Positions 1 to 14,000 of a stretch of 64,000 nucleotides of DNA are shown here, piece by piece; positions within the stretch are counted from its first letter, which is position 1, and the number at the start of each line of letters is the position of its first letter. The DNA lies in assembly GCF_027244095.1 (NCBI RefSeq), contig NC_069669.1:2382501-2446500 (forward strand), read 5' to 3'. The stretch is from Hemicordylus capensis. Its lineage: Eukaryota > Chordata > Lepidosauria > Squamata > Cordylidae. The notes beneath the pieces are model-generated. The model saw only the letters and a program-made list of their open reading frames with translations. It was not told where the DNA came from and did no database searches. A program made the position numbers and the translations under genes.

Positions 1-1890
1 GCCAGGTGGGGAATGAGGTCTGTCCCACTGCTCAGCACGTGAAACAATCTGCTCAGCACTGCACCCAGCTCCTTTCCTTGATGATCAGAATGATGACCAC
101 TTGCGGTGGGGATGTGATTGTGGGGGTTTGCAATGATTAGATTTTGTTTTGCTGGTGATTTTGTGTTTTGCCTTTTTAGAAATCTTGGGATGATGATTTG
201 CCTCTTGTTTTGGATGTGGGAGGGGAATGAGATAATTTTCCTGTTCATTCATTCTCCAGCTTTCTTTTCTTCCAGGTCTTGTTGCTCTCCACCTTCTCCT
301 GCTGTGTGACGTGTCCACCTTTACTCCGCCTGCTGCTTCGCTACCATCTCATCTCCAATCTCGAGCAGTAGACGACTCAGTGGTGCCACCTCCCCCTTTC
401 ATAAGAAATCAACCTGCTTTTGTTTTTGGTTAATTTGTTTGGTTTTATCATTCTGTCCCCCCCACCCCACTTAATTAATGATTTCTCTCCAGGCCACATT
501 GCTTTTTGGCCCAGACAAATGTTAATTCGTGGATGGGGTTTGCCTAGCATTCTGTCCCTCTTGCAAAAGCAAGATGGAGGGAGGACGTCTTTGGGTTTTT
601 GTTTTCCTGTTTTTTAATGGCTGCTGTTTATTTTGAAATGATTTGCGGAAGTTCAAATGCACAAGTAGCTTTGGCGATGACGAACGGGGCTGAGAAGGAC
701 TTGGGTGGGGTGTCTGTTCTGGTTTTTGCCTTCTCCTGTGGTGTACAGCTTTGGGCTCCTCTAACTCATCTGGAGATGCCTCTTCTGTGGGCATCTTGGT
801 GGGGGTACATTTTCTCTCTCTCTCTCTCCCTCTCTGCATGTGGCATGTGACCCTGATTATGGAGGCTACTCTGGAGAGGGTTCTACAATGCCAAATTCAT
901 GCCCTGAAGACAAGGGGTTGGCTTTCTTGATCATCTGGCCCTTTCCAGTCCAACCCTTCCTAGAAATTAGCATTGCTCTCAGTGCCTGTCAAGTCTAATG
1001 GAACCAACCTGGACCCACACACATGTGGTGTGCAGGATCTTAGATTATATTTGATAACTTCCTAGTTAGACTGAGATTAAAAACTCACCCTTGGGCAAGC
1101 CCCAAGGAAGAGCTTAATCTTGAAACACGTTGGGACAAGAAAGAGTTATAGCTTTTGGATTCCTGGCTCTTGGTCCTTTGTGCATTCGTTAGTGCATTAA
1201 ATGGCTGCGAATCTCACTTGATTACCAGGAGCTCTGACTGGGGAGTGTTGGACCAGAAAACAAATATTGGACAGATTTCTAAATAGAGCTTCAAGACCTG
1301 CATATTGAAACCCCAGTGTTTCCCTGTCTCGCTAGCAGCAAGTCCCACATTACGGAAATCGGAAGGGAGCTTCCAGAAATAGCAGCCCTTCTTCGTCGCG
1401 TTCCCCTTCTGTACTACTTGGCTCATCTTGCATCATGTTCCTAGTTCCATCATATGGAGTGTTCTCCTGCCAGGGTGGTGGAGCCAGGGCTGGGGAACCC
1501 TCAATGTAATGAATTTTGGATGCGAGGGAAGTTGGATGGTACATTATGGGTGGGGAAGAATATGATGGGGAAAGACTGTTGCTTTTTGGCTGATGCATCC
1601 TGAATCCTAGAGGGATGTGTGTCCCCTCCTGTTGAATTCTTTCTTTAATAAATCCAGGTGATAGATAACTTTATTATGGTCAAAGGCCAGCGACATAGAG
1701 TTAGACAGACCACACAGGACTGAACGGTAGCAACTTTGTAGACCACTTAAGAGAGTCTCCTCCCCCCAGTATCTTGTGAACACCCTTGTTGAATAGTCAA
1801 GGGTAGGAGGCAGAACTGTTGCAGGTTGTCAAGGACAATACTAGCTCCTGTATTTAAAATAGCATTGGTTTCGTCTTGTCTGTCTTCCAG
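1..1890 (+). other. MPRIP intron (partial), nothing recognised
   Basis: Non-coding sequence upstream of the first visible MPRIP exon. It should be intron, because that exon starts in mid-protein. I see only short polypyrimidine runs, including a CT-rich stretch near 810-832, and no exon that continues the protein upstream. Confidence 0.6.
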
Positions 1891-2032
1891 GCGCTCCCAG
1901 GTAATTGAGAAATTCGAGGCATTAGATATCGAGAATGCAGAGCACATGGAGACCAACACCTCCACCGTTCCCTCCCTTTCTAGTGAGACCCGGCAGGGGA
2001 GGAGTGAGAAGAGGATTTTCCCCAGGAAACGG
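1891..2032 (+). CDS. MPRIP: MPRIP exon: linker before second PH domain
   Basis: Acceptor cttccag, donor gtaaga. It encodes [19 protein letters not shown] and continues to [10 protein letters not shown]. The first base completes an arginine codon from an upstream exon outside the window, and the exon ends in phase 0. Confidence 0.95.
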
Positions 2033-5000
2033 GTAAGACTGGAGAATGGCCTTGCTCCGCTTTTGTAGGAAGCATCCCTTCACATTTTGGGGAGAATGCC
2101 TAGAAGCTACACCAGGCACCGCAGAAAACTTCAGTGAACAGGATCTTCAGACACATACCTTCTCTCATATCCTGTACACGTTTCAAGGGCTTTGTGCAAA
2201 TCTTTGTGCTACCTGTTGTTAGCAGAAAAGTATTAAATTAAGCAAAACGAATGCAGATACGCCCATTTGTTCTAGAGTTTGCACAATTCAAGTTTTCTTG
2301 GTCTTGATGTGACTTTTCAAGTACCGCATTCACAGTGTGAGTGTGTTGGGGAGAGAGAAACTATTATGCTGCCAGCCCTGTCTTTCCTGAATCCTTGGCT
2401 TGGTTCCTATCTTTAACTGAAATGAAGCCTTTGGTTCCAATGCTGTGTACACTTATTTGGAAGCAAGCAGGACTGACACCCAAACAAACCTGCGTAGAGT
2501 GAGATTGTAAGTGGCCTCTTGCCTGGTCAAGTTTTCTCCAGGAAACAAGGAAGCACACACACACACGCAGTTATTTTAAGGATACAGATCTCTAACAAAG
2601 ATATGTGTAGGCAGGCATGCTAAATCACATTTATGGATGGATTTGTGAGTCTGGCTGCCAGTGGACATCGTTGGATTTGTTCATACACTGACCTCCCTCT
2701 TCCCTCTGTCGGGTCTCTTTCCACAGTCTAAATTTACATTGTTAGCTGCTTGTGACAGAGACTTACCTTTTACTTACGTTGCTCTAGAAAGCACCACATA
2801 AATCATGATGGGGATGTGAAATAGACCCTCTTGAAGGGTCACAGAATGCCTCTGTTCCTTTTGAGAGTTGCATGTTCATTAAAAATATAAAATGCAAGTG
2901 GTTTCTTCTTGGTCTTAAAGACAGAGGAGTGCCATTGGGTCCTTCTGCAGATTAATCTGGAAGCAGAGTTTGCTGGCGTTGAGCTGGATGTCTTTCTGAT
3001 GGACATGCTTCTTGCAGGACTTTGCTGCTGAGACAGCAGCAGGCTCCATCCTGGATGTGTCGACTTCTCCTTTGTCCCCTCACCGTAGAGCGAAGTCACT
3101 GGACAGAAGGTCAACGGAGTCTTCCATGACGGTGAGCCCAGCGGCTTTTGTGGCTTCGTGCTTGTTCACAGGGACCGAGGGAAACTGGCACGAGGATGCT
3201 CCAGTTGTGATCCTGTCCTTCTGCAAGTGTTTTCCATCAGAAAATGCCTCTCTTGCCGTATTTGGAGAGGGGAGGCTGGATGAGGCAATTCTGAGATCTG
3301 GTGTCACACTGTTGCATAAGTTGCTTTCACCTGGATGCCGTTGAGCCAAGCATATGGTGGGCATCACGACTGAGAGAGGATGTCATAATGTGCAGTGCAG
3401 GTAAAGATGATTTCCTCTGCAGGTATTTCTGGCCAGCCCTTCAAGTATCCTCTTCCTGCGTCTGATACCCTGGGATCGGAGTTGTGTAGGTCAATGAGCT
3501 TGGAGTTGAGTGTGTACTGGGCGCAGTGAGGGAGGGGCTGTCGCTCGGTGTTTGAGCACTTACTCTTGAACTCAGAAGGTCCCAGATTCATTCCCTGACA
3601 CATTCGGTTAAAGGATTCCAGTCAGAGTAGCCAACAAATGGACTGGATGGCCCAAACATCTGACTTTGTAGGAGGCAGCCTCACATGTTCGTCAGTTTGG
3701 GTTCCAGTTCTCTAGAATGCAGGAGATCCTCATGAATCGCGGACTCCATATCAGCAAATAAGAGATTAATTTTTGTTTATCTGCAGGTCGGGGGTGGCTG
3801 GAAATGACCTCGGAGGTCATTTCCTGCCACCATTTTGAGATTTGTAGTCTCAAACTGGCTCCTTTTGCGGGGTGGGGGGAGGCAAAAAAACTCACAACCT
3901 TTGGCCAATTTTTTGCTGTTCGTGGGCACTGCTGTATTGCTGGGGACCTGTGGATCACGTTAGGGCCCCCCCCCATTTTCAGGGCCATTCCCCCCTTCTG
4001 GGGAACATTTTCCCAACTGCTGGGAAACTAACCCCTGCAGTCTCATTGCTCTAACACTTCTGTATTAACAGTTTCCATATCTGCGGTAGCAGCAAAGAAC
4101 GGAACCCCCATGAATGCAAAGTTTCTCCAGTATAGCTATTCCTCCGTACCTCTGAGCAGAGGAGAGAGGGTCCCAGTGTTTGCCGTGGTTGCTGCTTCCC
4201 TATGGCTAGAGCCTCTATTTGGATGATGGAATCGCATGGAAAGTTCCTTATTGGCAGTGCCCTTGGTCTGTCTAGCCTAATCCTGCCTACTCTGTCTGGC
4301 ACCAACTCTCCAAGGTCTTGGGCAGAGCTTCTCCGAAGGTGCCCAGCTGGGGACTTTTCTGGGCAAATCCTTAGGAGCTTGAGCCCCTCCCTTACTAATT
4401 GCATGGTGTCTGTCCCATTTTTAGCTGCCCAGTTTCATTTGGAAACTGGTTTGCCTGCTCCTTACTGGACAAACCAGTTCAGTGTCACACGTGCTGTGTG
4501 GATAACACCTGCAGAAGGTGATGCAACCCAAGGGAACGTTTTTCTCCTCGTTCACTAGAGGGTTCCTTCATCCTCACCCAAACTGGCCTGTTTGCCTCAA
4601 GTCCTTTTGACCAAGGTGCATACAATTTTTGTGGCCCCTCCTCCACTTCACTACATAATTTCACTACTCTGAAACTGCTGGATGACATCTCTGCCTTTTG
4701 TTTCAGTGGGAAACCTTTCACTACTGACTGGCGTGCCTCCCTGTAGAAGAGTGTGCATGTTGAAGTGCTAATAATATAACAGAGACAAGAAATTAGTATA
4801 TGGTATCGGCACTGGCAAGGAAGCAGCCCGTTTCTTGCTTAGCTTGAGCAGGGCTTTGGCTGCTTCAGGGCAATCCTTTTGCGTAGCAGTTTACTGGCCT
4901 CTTTCTTGCTCTCTTTCTCTCTGCCTCCCCCAGATCCCCCTGAAGACTGGGTTAGCCTTATCCGAGTGGGACATGTATCAACAGGCGAGTCCTTCTGTGC

Positions 5001-8000
5001 CTGCCTAGTGAGATGAAACACAATGTTCTCAGAGCGTGTTGTCCACTCTGCTTTTTCACAAAGAAATGGGACACTGGGGGTGTGTTTGTGTGTGAATAGC
5101 GTTGTTGTTGTCGTCGTCGTTGTCGCCCCTCCACCTCCTCTTCACATCTGTTGTGTCTAGACACCATGCCACTGAGGCGGCTAAGAGCACACCGCTGTCC
5201 CTGAGTATTCTAAATGCTGAATATGTTTAGTTGAGCAGGGCTCAGTGAGACCAAGACCCGTGTAAAGATGCACATGTGTGGCTTGATACATTGTTCTTTT
5301 AAGTTTTTTGTAAACCACTTTGGGAGGTTTGCCTGCAAAGCAGTATATAAATGTAAAACAAACAAATAAATAAATAAATGGTAAAATGGGAACGGCTATC
5401 TTCCATTCAGATGCTGTGCTTAGGAAAAGTGGAGCTTCCATTCCAAAGACTTGACAGAGGTGCATTTTCCTGTTGCCATGAATGAAATGCATCCTTAGTT
5501 CTTCTTTGGTCTGTCAGTTACCCTCCCTTCCTTTCCTTCCTTCCTTACTTATTTGTTTAGATCTCTTTTCTCAAAGCAGATTACAAGAGTAGGAAACACA
5601 ACAGCAATAAATTGACTAAAAACAAACACTGTTTTTCAACAAAAGTTGAATATGAGAAAAGTCAACAGTAAACAGCACTAAGGTTTCTCTTATTTTTTTT
5701 AAAAAAGCTGTTAAAATAAAAGAAATGCCCCCTTAAAGAAGCCTGGTGTCAAAAGCTGATTGAGCAAAGTGTGGGGCGGGGCATCATCAGAGCATCATCA
5801 CTGAAAAGAAAGACCCTTTTCCCAGCAACTCCCTGCCCCTGCCTTTTGACAGCCAGGACACATGCAAAAAGATATGAACCTACATCTTGTTGGCCGTGGT
5901 CCTATGCACCTCTCCTTTGACGGGCAGTTGTCACCCCCATTCGTTTCTCTCCACTGTGTTTTGTTCAGTGCCCCCCAGAATCAGACCTCAAGGATGTAGA
6001 CTCTCCATGCATCCAGTGTTTCTTTTGCCTGCTTCTGGGGGCCACTGCTTTTCCATTGCAAGGACATTAGGCACTGAAGGGAAGCACCTCCAGCCTCACA
6101 CATGGCTGCTTGGCCAAGCATCTAGGCCTCTCCTGGGCTGGATGTAGTGAATGTAGTATTTCTAAGGACTGAGTCATGCATGTATGTATGTCTCTTAATT
6201 TCTCAGCACATGGCCACTTGACACACAGCTGAATGTACCCCACTGAAAAGCAGTTTGGGGGTGGGAAGTGACCTGGGAAGTTTTCCCTCTGGTGTTTGCT
6301 CTATTGTGCTGTAGTTCACACCTGCAAGTTGTAGATGATGATGATGATGATGACATTTATATCCCGCTCTTCCTCCAAGGAGCCCAGAGTGGTGTACTAC
6401 ATACTTGAGTTTCTCTTTCACAACAACCCTGTGAAGTAGGTTAGGCTGAGAGAGAAGGGACTGGCCCAGAGTCACCCAGCAAGTCTCGTGGCTGAATGGG
6501 GATTTGAACTCGGGTCTCCCTGGTCCTAGTCCAGCACTCTAACCACTACACCACGCTGGCTCTCATGGTGAGGCGCTTGTTGGGTAACTGTCTGTACTAG
6601 TTCAGATGCATGTGGTTTCGGACACCCAGTCGGGCCGCCTCACTCCAGGGAAATCCAGAATGGTTGGAAACACGTTTTGGTTTTTTTGTGTTCCCCGGAA
6701 TCTGTTCACCGTGCCAGATAAATGGAAGGAAGACCTTTGTTGCTGCTTTGGGCAGAGTCCTCTTTGAGTGACAGCTTCCTTAGAGACGACCCAGAAAGTT
6801 AGTTTGTTGGAGAATAAGTTAAGCTGCAGGGGTTGCCCGAGTTAAGTTTCTCACTAGCCACCCAAATGCTTCCAGATCTGAGGACTACTTTCTTTCATTA
6901 GGCCTCTTAGCATCCGGTGGGTTTATTCTATCTGATCGTATGTCTGCACCTCTTAGTCTTATTTCTCCCAGATTGTGTAGCATTCCAAGAATGGCATTCA
7001 GGGATCATCATCACCCAGTGTGTGTGATTAATGATTCCCCAAGGGAGGATGAGCTTGAAGGAGGAAACAGCACCTCGCTCCATCCAACGCCTTAAAAAGA
7101 AGTATATTCCCACTCTTTCCTGTGCTACTGTGTTGAGTGGCTCCATGCTGCTTTCTTTTCAATCTGCTACCTTGCTGTAAACCCCTCTTGTATTCTACCA
7201 GAAGACAACCACAGGGTTCTGTGGTCGTCAGGAGTCAACACCGACTTGATGGCACACTTTGCTTTACCAGTTCACACTTCACCAGTTGCAGGGGAGTCAC
7301 GGCAGGAGAGAGGGGGCAAACCCTCAACTCCTGTCTGTGGCTTCCAGCGGCATCTGGTGGGCCACTGTGCGAAACAGGCTGCTGGACTAGATGAGCCTTG
7401 GGCCTGATCCAGCAGGGCTGTTCTTATGTTCTTAGCTTGCTGAGGCTAGTTTCCTCGGCTGGCTAGATTCTGCCGTGAACCCAATTCCTGGTGTGCAGAG
7501 ACTCCACTCCAGCTGACCAAAGACTGCTAAGAGAGAGATTGTAGGGCTGGGAAAGATGCAGGGAAGTCAGGGGCGGGGGAGCAGATTGAAGCGCTGCTTT
7601 CGCTGAGAGAAAAGGCTGCTCCAGTGGGAGTTTTAGTGGGAAAGAAGATGACTAAGTGGCAGGATGTGATAAGAGGTTTATAGAATTATGCAGGATTTGG
7701 GAGGGAAATGCTTTTTTCTCTCTGTAACCCTAGAACTCTGGGTCATTCAGTTGATAATAGATCCAGGACACACTAAAGGAATTGCTTCTCCACACAATAC
7801 TTATTTATAAAATGTGATGGCTCCTTGCTTAGAGGAGTGTGAAACGGGGATTAGCCAGATTCAGAGAGGGAGGGGCCTGTCAGCATCTTTGGCCAAATGG
7901 GAGATCTGTGTGCAGAGGCAGGATACCAGGAAACGCCAGTTGCTGAAGAGGGCTCTTGTCTTCAAGCCCTGGTGGTGGGCTTCTCCAGGCATTCTGTCTG

Positions 8001-11000
8001 GTGGATGCTGGAACAGATGGGGGGCTTCAGGCTGGTGGCATGGTGGTAGAGCTCTTTTGAAGAGGGAACTGGACCACCACAAGGAGGAGTGTGCTTAGCT
8101 GTAACTGGTGTTCTTGATGGATGAGAGCTGGTCTTGTGTTAGCAAGCATGAATGCTCTCCTTTGCTAAGCTGGGTCTGCCCTGGTCTGCATTTGAATGGG
8201 AGACTACATGTGAGCACTGTAAGATATTCTCCTCAGGGGATGGGCTGCTTTGGGAAGGGCATCTTGCATGCAGAAGATCCCAAGTTCCCTCCCTGGCAGC
8301 ATCTCCAAGATAGGGCTGAGAGAGATTCCTGCCTGCAGCCTTGGAGAAGCCGCTGCCAGTCTGGGTAGACAATACTGAGCAAAATGGACCAAGGGTCTCC
8401 CCCCACCTCAATTGCACATTGCGGTGGGGGGGGAGCGAGTGTGTGTGTGTGTGTGTGTGTACGTACGTACACAGACCCGCTGTAGAACCTGCCAGAGCTT
8501 TTCTCTGACCTGTGTGGCAGACCTCTTGCACTCCCTAGGATAGGGACTTTCTGCCTCCCTCCCCCTCCTGCCAAGGGTGAGCATCTCCTGCCGCTTGTCT
8601 TAATGTCAGGATCTTCCTTCATTTCCGAACGTGGTAGCTTTTTTCCCCGCTTTAACCTATCGGATGATGGAAACCTCCCTTCCTTGACTCTCCTCTCCCC
8701 CCCCACCCGCTGCCTCCAGCAACTCCTAGTGTATTTATTTTGAGGCCTCGTAAATAGGCACCCTTGCAGCAGCTTGGATCTCGCCACCCCACGTGACTGC
8801 CAGCTGCCTGCTTTCCCTGGCAGAGTTTATAAATAAAAGCTAGAGAACTAAGGAGTGAATTGGCAGATGAGCAGGGAGCTGCATGGACAAGGTAGGCCCT
8901 GTGGGGATCTTTTTTGCTCTGTAGGCTCTAAAGGCAAACTTGGCTCAGGGCTGCACACTCTGCAGAATTCTGCCACATGTCAGAATTGCTCTGCTGGCAG
9001 AATGGTGGCCTTGCAGGCAGCGTGTCACGCATTCCAAAGGCGCCCCCTGCTGGCTGGGGCGTGCAATGGCGGCCCCCCCATGTGAGCCCTGGACATCCGC
9101 CCTCCATTTGCCGCATCAGCACCCCCACACCTCCTGCGAGGTGCACACAAGGAAACTGTGAGGCGGGCTAGCTTGTGAGACAGTGACTGTGCAAAGGCCA
9201 CCCAGGGAATTTGTGGCCATTTGAAGCCAGGTGTCTGTGGTCCAAGCCCAGCACTCTGGGCACAACACCACGCTGATGCTCTCTCGGTTTGGGTTCTGTG
9301 GCAGTGGAGGAGTGCGTCCAGATGGAGCTTAGGTCACCTCCGCCCCACTCCAAGACAGGGCCAGTGAGCTTTAAGCTGGGCTGCGCATGAGCAGGGAGGA
9401 GCTCCCCGTCCCTCCCTGCTGCAGTCCTGCCTTGCTCCGGAGAGGAACTTGTTTTCCGCCTCTGCCCCTTCTGTGGCTTAGCCACATTAGGATGGGAAGG
9501 GAGGCGGAGCTTGTGCCCAGCAGCGGCAGGTTTGAGAGGTTTTCTGCCATAATTTTGATGAGGGACGAGAGCCCCAATGAGGAGGGCTCGCTCTCGGGTA
9601 GGGACATAGGAAGTTGCCATATTCTGAGTCAGACCCTTGGTCCATCTAACTCAGTGTTGTCTACCCAGACTGGCAGCGGCTTTTCCAAGGTTGCAGGCAG
9701 GAGTCTCTCTCAGCCCTACCTTGGAGATACTGCCGGGGAGGGAGGAAACTTGGAACCTTCTCCATGCAAGCAGGCAGGTGCTCTTCCCAGAGGGGTCCCA
9801 TCCTCCTGAGGGGAATATCTTTCAGTGCTCACACACGTAGTCTCCCTTTCAAATGCAAACCAGGGTGGGCCCTGCTTAGCAAAGGGAACCGTTCATGACC
9901 AGCTCTGCTCCCTGAACCTGCCTACCCCAGAAGTGCAAACCACGCTTCGTTTTCAGTCTGTCAGTGTTGGAGCCAGTCCAGCCCTCTGGCAGGATTCTTT
10001 ACCGGCACATCCTTCTCTTACTTGTGACATTGGATGCCGCATCCTCCCCTGGATCAGGAAGGAGCCAGGATTTTATTCAGGCCAGGGCTCATCAGGGTTT
10101 CTATTGGGAGTATTGACAACATGGATGTTTTTCCTCGGTTATACTTTGGCCGTTGGAATCGACTCCCAAGTTCTGCGGAGAACTCTCTAAATCTTGTTTT
10201 CCTCTCTGTACAGCCTGACCTGCTAAACTTCAAGAAAGGATGGCTGACCAAACAATATGAGGATGGGCAGGTGAGTCGTGGGTGCGAATTCTCCCTGGAT
10301 CCGCTCCTTGATAGGAGGGGGGGTGGTCAGCCTTGCAGAGAGGGGCCACGAAGGGCCTTTCCAGCCGCCTTTACTTCTTACGTGGTGGCTTCACAGTGCT
10401 GCTTTTCCTCCCTTTGATGCGGCAACCCTCCCAGTCCATTCTGATAGGAAGGGTTTCCCCCTGGAGAAGCTGCATTTGAAGCTGGCTCCACTTTCCCCAT
10501 GCCCAAGGCAACGCCCACTCCGATGGTGGCGAGGACACAGTGCTTGCCTGCCCATCCACACAGAGTCCTCGACGAAATCCCTAGAGGGCATCCCTTGCTC
10601 CTTGAGTGGCAGCAGGGGGCCATCTCTGGGGCAGAGGTCCGAGACGGAGTGCCACTCTCAGAGTCTCTAGGACTGCGCCTGCTGGCCGCCTCTTCCAGTT
10701 GCCAGCCTTGCAGGAATTGGACGCTGAGAAGGGCAGCTTGGAATACAGTCAGGGGAAGCGATGGGATTAACGGGACGTGCCTCTGAGGGTGCATTTAGCA
10801 GCAGCAGCAGCAGCTGCTTCCCTTGTTCCTCTCCCAGGGCGACATAGTTGAGAGTCGTCTTCCCAGACCTCGCAGAGCTGCCAAAAGTGACCTGACTTCC
10901 CAGGGTCTTGCTTCAGTTGAGCAGCTCCCCAAACCCCCACCTAATACAGCATTCTGGTCCCAACAGAGGCTAGTCAGAGGCTACTTCCCACCCCCATCCT

Positions 11001-14000
11001 ACTCACACAGAAATGCTGGAAGGGGGTTCACAACATATTAAAGAGCAGTAAATTATATCGGAAGTGACCCAACTTTCATCTCTATCCATGACTTAATGCT
11101 GGAATTGGAATCCTGAAAGTGTCAATAAACCATGCTGCATCTCCGTGCTTTCATTCTGGGGCTCCACATAAGAGAAGCGGCAACCTTCTTCTGCTTCTGC
11201 ATCCCGCCCCCACCTGGTAACACAGCTGCCCCCGGCGTAGAAAGGCAGCACTTTGTAAAATAGCTTGTCTTGTTTGTCCCATAGTGGAAGAAACACTGGT
11301 TTGTGTTGACTGATCAAAGCCTGCGGTACTACCGGGACTCTGTGGCAGAGGAGGTAGGTGGCTGAAGGTCTGAGTTCTCTTTATCCCCGAGATGGGAGTA
11401 TGTCCCAGGCTTCCCAACTGGCAGACTGATGCCTGGCCCACTTGTTCTGGCCTGCAGTGGACTTGTGGAAGGTGGAGAGAATGTCTTTAGCAGTTTACTT
11501 CAGGACTCTTTTAACTGGCAGCTCTTGATGTTCCTCCAGGCTGCTGATTTGGACGGGGAGATTGACTTGTCGACGTGCTTCGACGTTACGGAATATCCTG
11601 TCCAGAGGAACTATGGCTTCCAGATTCACGTAAGAGCCTTGGGGAGAGGGATGTGCACGGATATTCCGGCGGGGCCAGGTGTGGTACCTTTTTAAGCATG
11701 AGTAAAGCAGGTCCTTCCCTCCTGCTCCACTGCCCTGCTGCTTTTCCACTCAGAAGTCTGTGCGCAGCTGTGGGGCTTCACCCAGCAGCCTGCGAGGGGC
11801 AACACCATGCTGACCTCGCGCATGGCCGTGCATGTGCAGGCTGTTGGGTGAAGACCCATGGCCATGCGCATACCTCTGAGATGTGCAGCAGTGCGCCCAG
11901 AAAAGCGGCGGGGCGGCCGAGGCGCAGGTAAGGACCTGCTTTACTCATGCTTTCAGGTACTCGTTTCCGCTGAAACGAAACGATTCTGCGGGCTGCACCA
12001 AATCGATCTGTGCACATCTCTACTTGGGGAACAGGGTGGGCCATACGGTAAGGTCGAGGTGGCTGTTGGAGATAAACAGTTTCCACTTCCGTATCTTTCA
12101 GCTAGTTTTGGACAGGGTCAGACTCCACTTTTAAAGACCAGGTTTGCAACTTTGGTGGGGTGTCCTTCTACATGCAGCTTTGCTTATAGGAGCTGAAACA
12201 ATTTCCATTGTGTCCTGCTAACTTTGGTTGGTATATCAGCTGCACCCCCTCCTAGAAAGGGATTTCCCAGGCAGAGTTATCAGTACTCTGGTAACATCCA
12301 GTCGTGACTACTGCAATGCATTGCATATGGGGCTGTCCTTGAAGAATGTTCAGTGACTTCAGCTGGTTCAGACATAGTGGGTCACTGAAATGAGACTATT
12401 TCTCCAATTGTGACAGAGTTTCACAGCCTCCTAGTTTGTTTCTGAACCAAATTCAAGGTGCTAGGTCTTACCTTTTTAAAGATCTAAATGGTCGGGGACC
12501 AGGAACCCTAGCTTCTTCTTCTTCCAGTTAAGAGCAGCAGTTGAGGCCCTTGACTGGGTTCCCTGCTATCTGACATAAGACAAATGCTTACTGGAGGGAG
12601 GGGATCTCAGCTCTTGAACCCCACTGCCCAGGGCCTTCATTAATGCCTGTTAGACACCAGGGCAAGAGCGTCCTGTTTTTCTAGGTTTTAAATTGACATC
12701 AAAGGTTTTAGACTCTCTTTGGAGCTATGAGATTTATTCTGTGCTGCTGTTTTAGTATAGTTAATTGAAATGGGGGCGGGGTTTGTTCTCTATTATTTTA
12801 ACAAACTTCTTGTAAGACACCTTGCAGTTCTTTTGAATGGAAAGTCAGGATAGATTTCTTCTAAATCAATACAGACAAATCTGGAGGTCCATCCTTGTTA
12901 AACAGGGTAGAATGAAGGAGACCAAATCAGTCTTCAGGCTGTGGTCATCGCTTGGGAATGAAGGTGTCTTTCTGACTCCTTATGGAGTCAGAGAATAGTC
13001 TGTGTGTCGAAGCTGGTAAACAAATAACCCATGCTTCTCAGTCAGAGGACCTGATGTCTCATAAATGCTTCTGAAAACAAAACTCATATGAGAACATGCA
13101 CCAGATACCTGCAGTACAGTATAGAAAGTATCAGAAGGGGACATAAAACAGGATTCCCTCCAGAAAAACTAACCCTGGGCAACTGCATCCTTTCTCATCC
13201 TCATTTCTGCATCCTTTCCACCACCACCCCAACTTATTTTTTCCTGTTTGTATAGACGAAAGAAGGAGAGTTCACCCTCTCTGCCATGACTTCTGGGATT
13301 CGCCGAAACTGGATCCAGACCATCATGAAGCATGTTCGCCCCACCACAGCTCCAGATGTGACCAGGTAAGAGGCCAGGGAAGTCAGGACAGCTGGTACCT
13401 TCTCCTGCCGTCTCTGATATGCTCCATGCTTCCCTTCTGGTCAGTTCCAGACTGTACAGTTAAGTATTACTTGTGCGCCTTCAGAAATGGTTCCACCTCT
13501 TTCTTGTCTCTTCTCCCACTTCTGCCCTTTTGTTCCCCGCTGCTGTTTGCTCGTTCCCTAGCCACTGCTGAAGGACGTTTGCTTTCTGCTGTGAGAACCC
13601 TAGTCGCAAAAACAGGCCACGGAGAGCTGAAAATGGCGGCCTCGGCCGAGAATGATCTGCTTCTCTTGTGCTCCGTGCATCACCCCCATCCCTGTCTGGG
13701 TGCTTCTGACTCCTCTCTCTCCTCACACCTTCATATGTTTAATTTCCATGCATTCCCAGGAAAAGCTTCTCTCTGAAACTATCCGTGCTGAAGCCCAGGT
13801 TGGAAAACTGTGTTCTCTCCTGTATTAACGTTTTGTGGTTTGTATATCTTGTGATTAACTGCATGCTCCCCCTCTCTTTCTCTGCACTTTGGATGGGTAA
13901 AAAGTCCTGCTTTTCTGCTTTAAAAACCATCGTGGCTGGAGGAGAAGGTGACAGCACAGAGGAAGGGAGGCGCCTGCTTCTGGTGCGGACTTTCCTTCAT

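Larger units (their letters stand above)
3132..10213 (+). other. Large MPRIP intron rich in SINE and LINE relics
   Basis: No coding exon was recognised between the linker exon and the first exon of the second PH domain. The intron holds several separately listed SINE copies (3.5, 6.4, 7.2, 8.1, 9.2 and 9.6 kb), a CR1-like tail at 7.3 kb, LINE-tail relics at 5.3-5.8 kb, a short palindrome at 3.80 kb and simple repeats. The rest is unclassified. Confidence 0.8.

Noticed and set aside
260-400. Possible upstream MPRIP exon with a SPPSP motif after ttcttccag
   Set aside because: The frame closes at a stop within a few codons and no good donor restores the known HRRSQ junction.
8233-8787. 184-codon minus-strand open frame
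   Set aside because: It crosses a SINE and a (GT)n tract, which explains its long open reading; no homology recognised.
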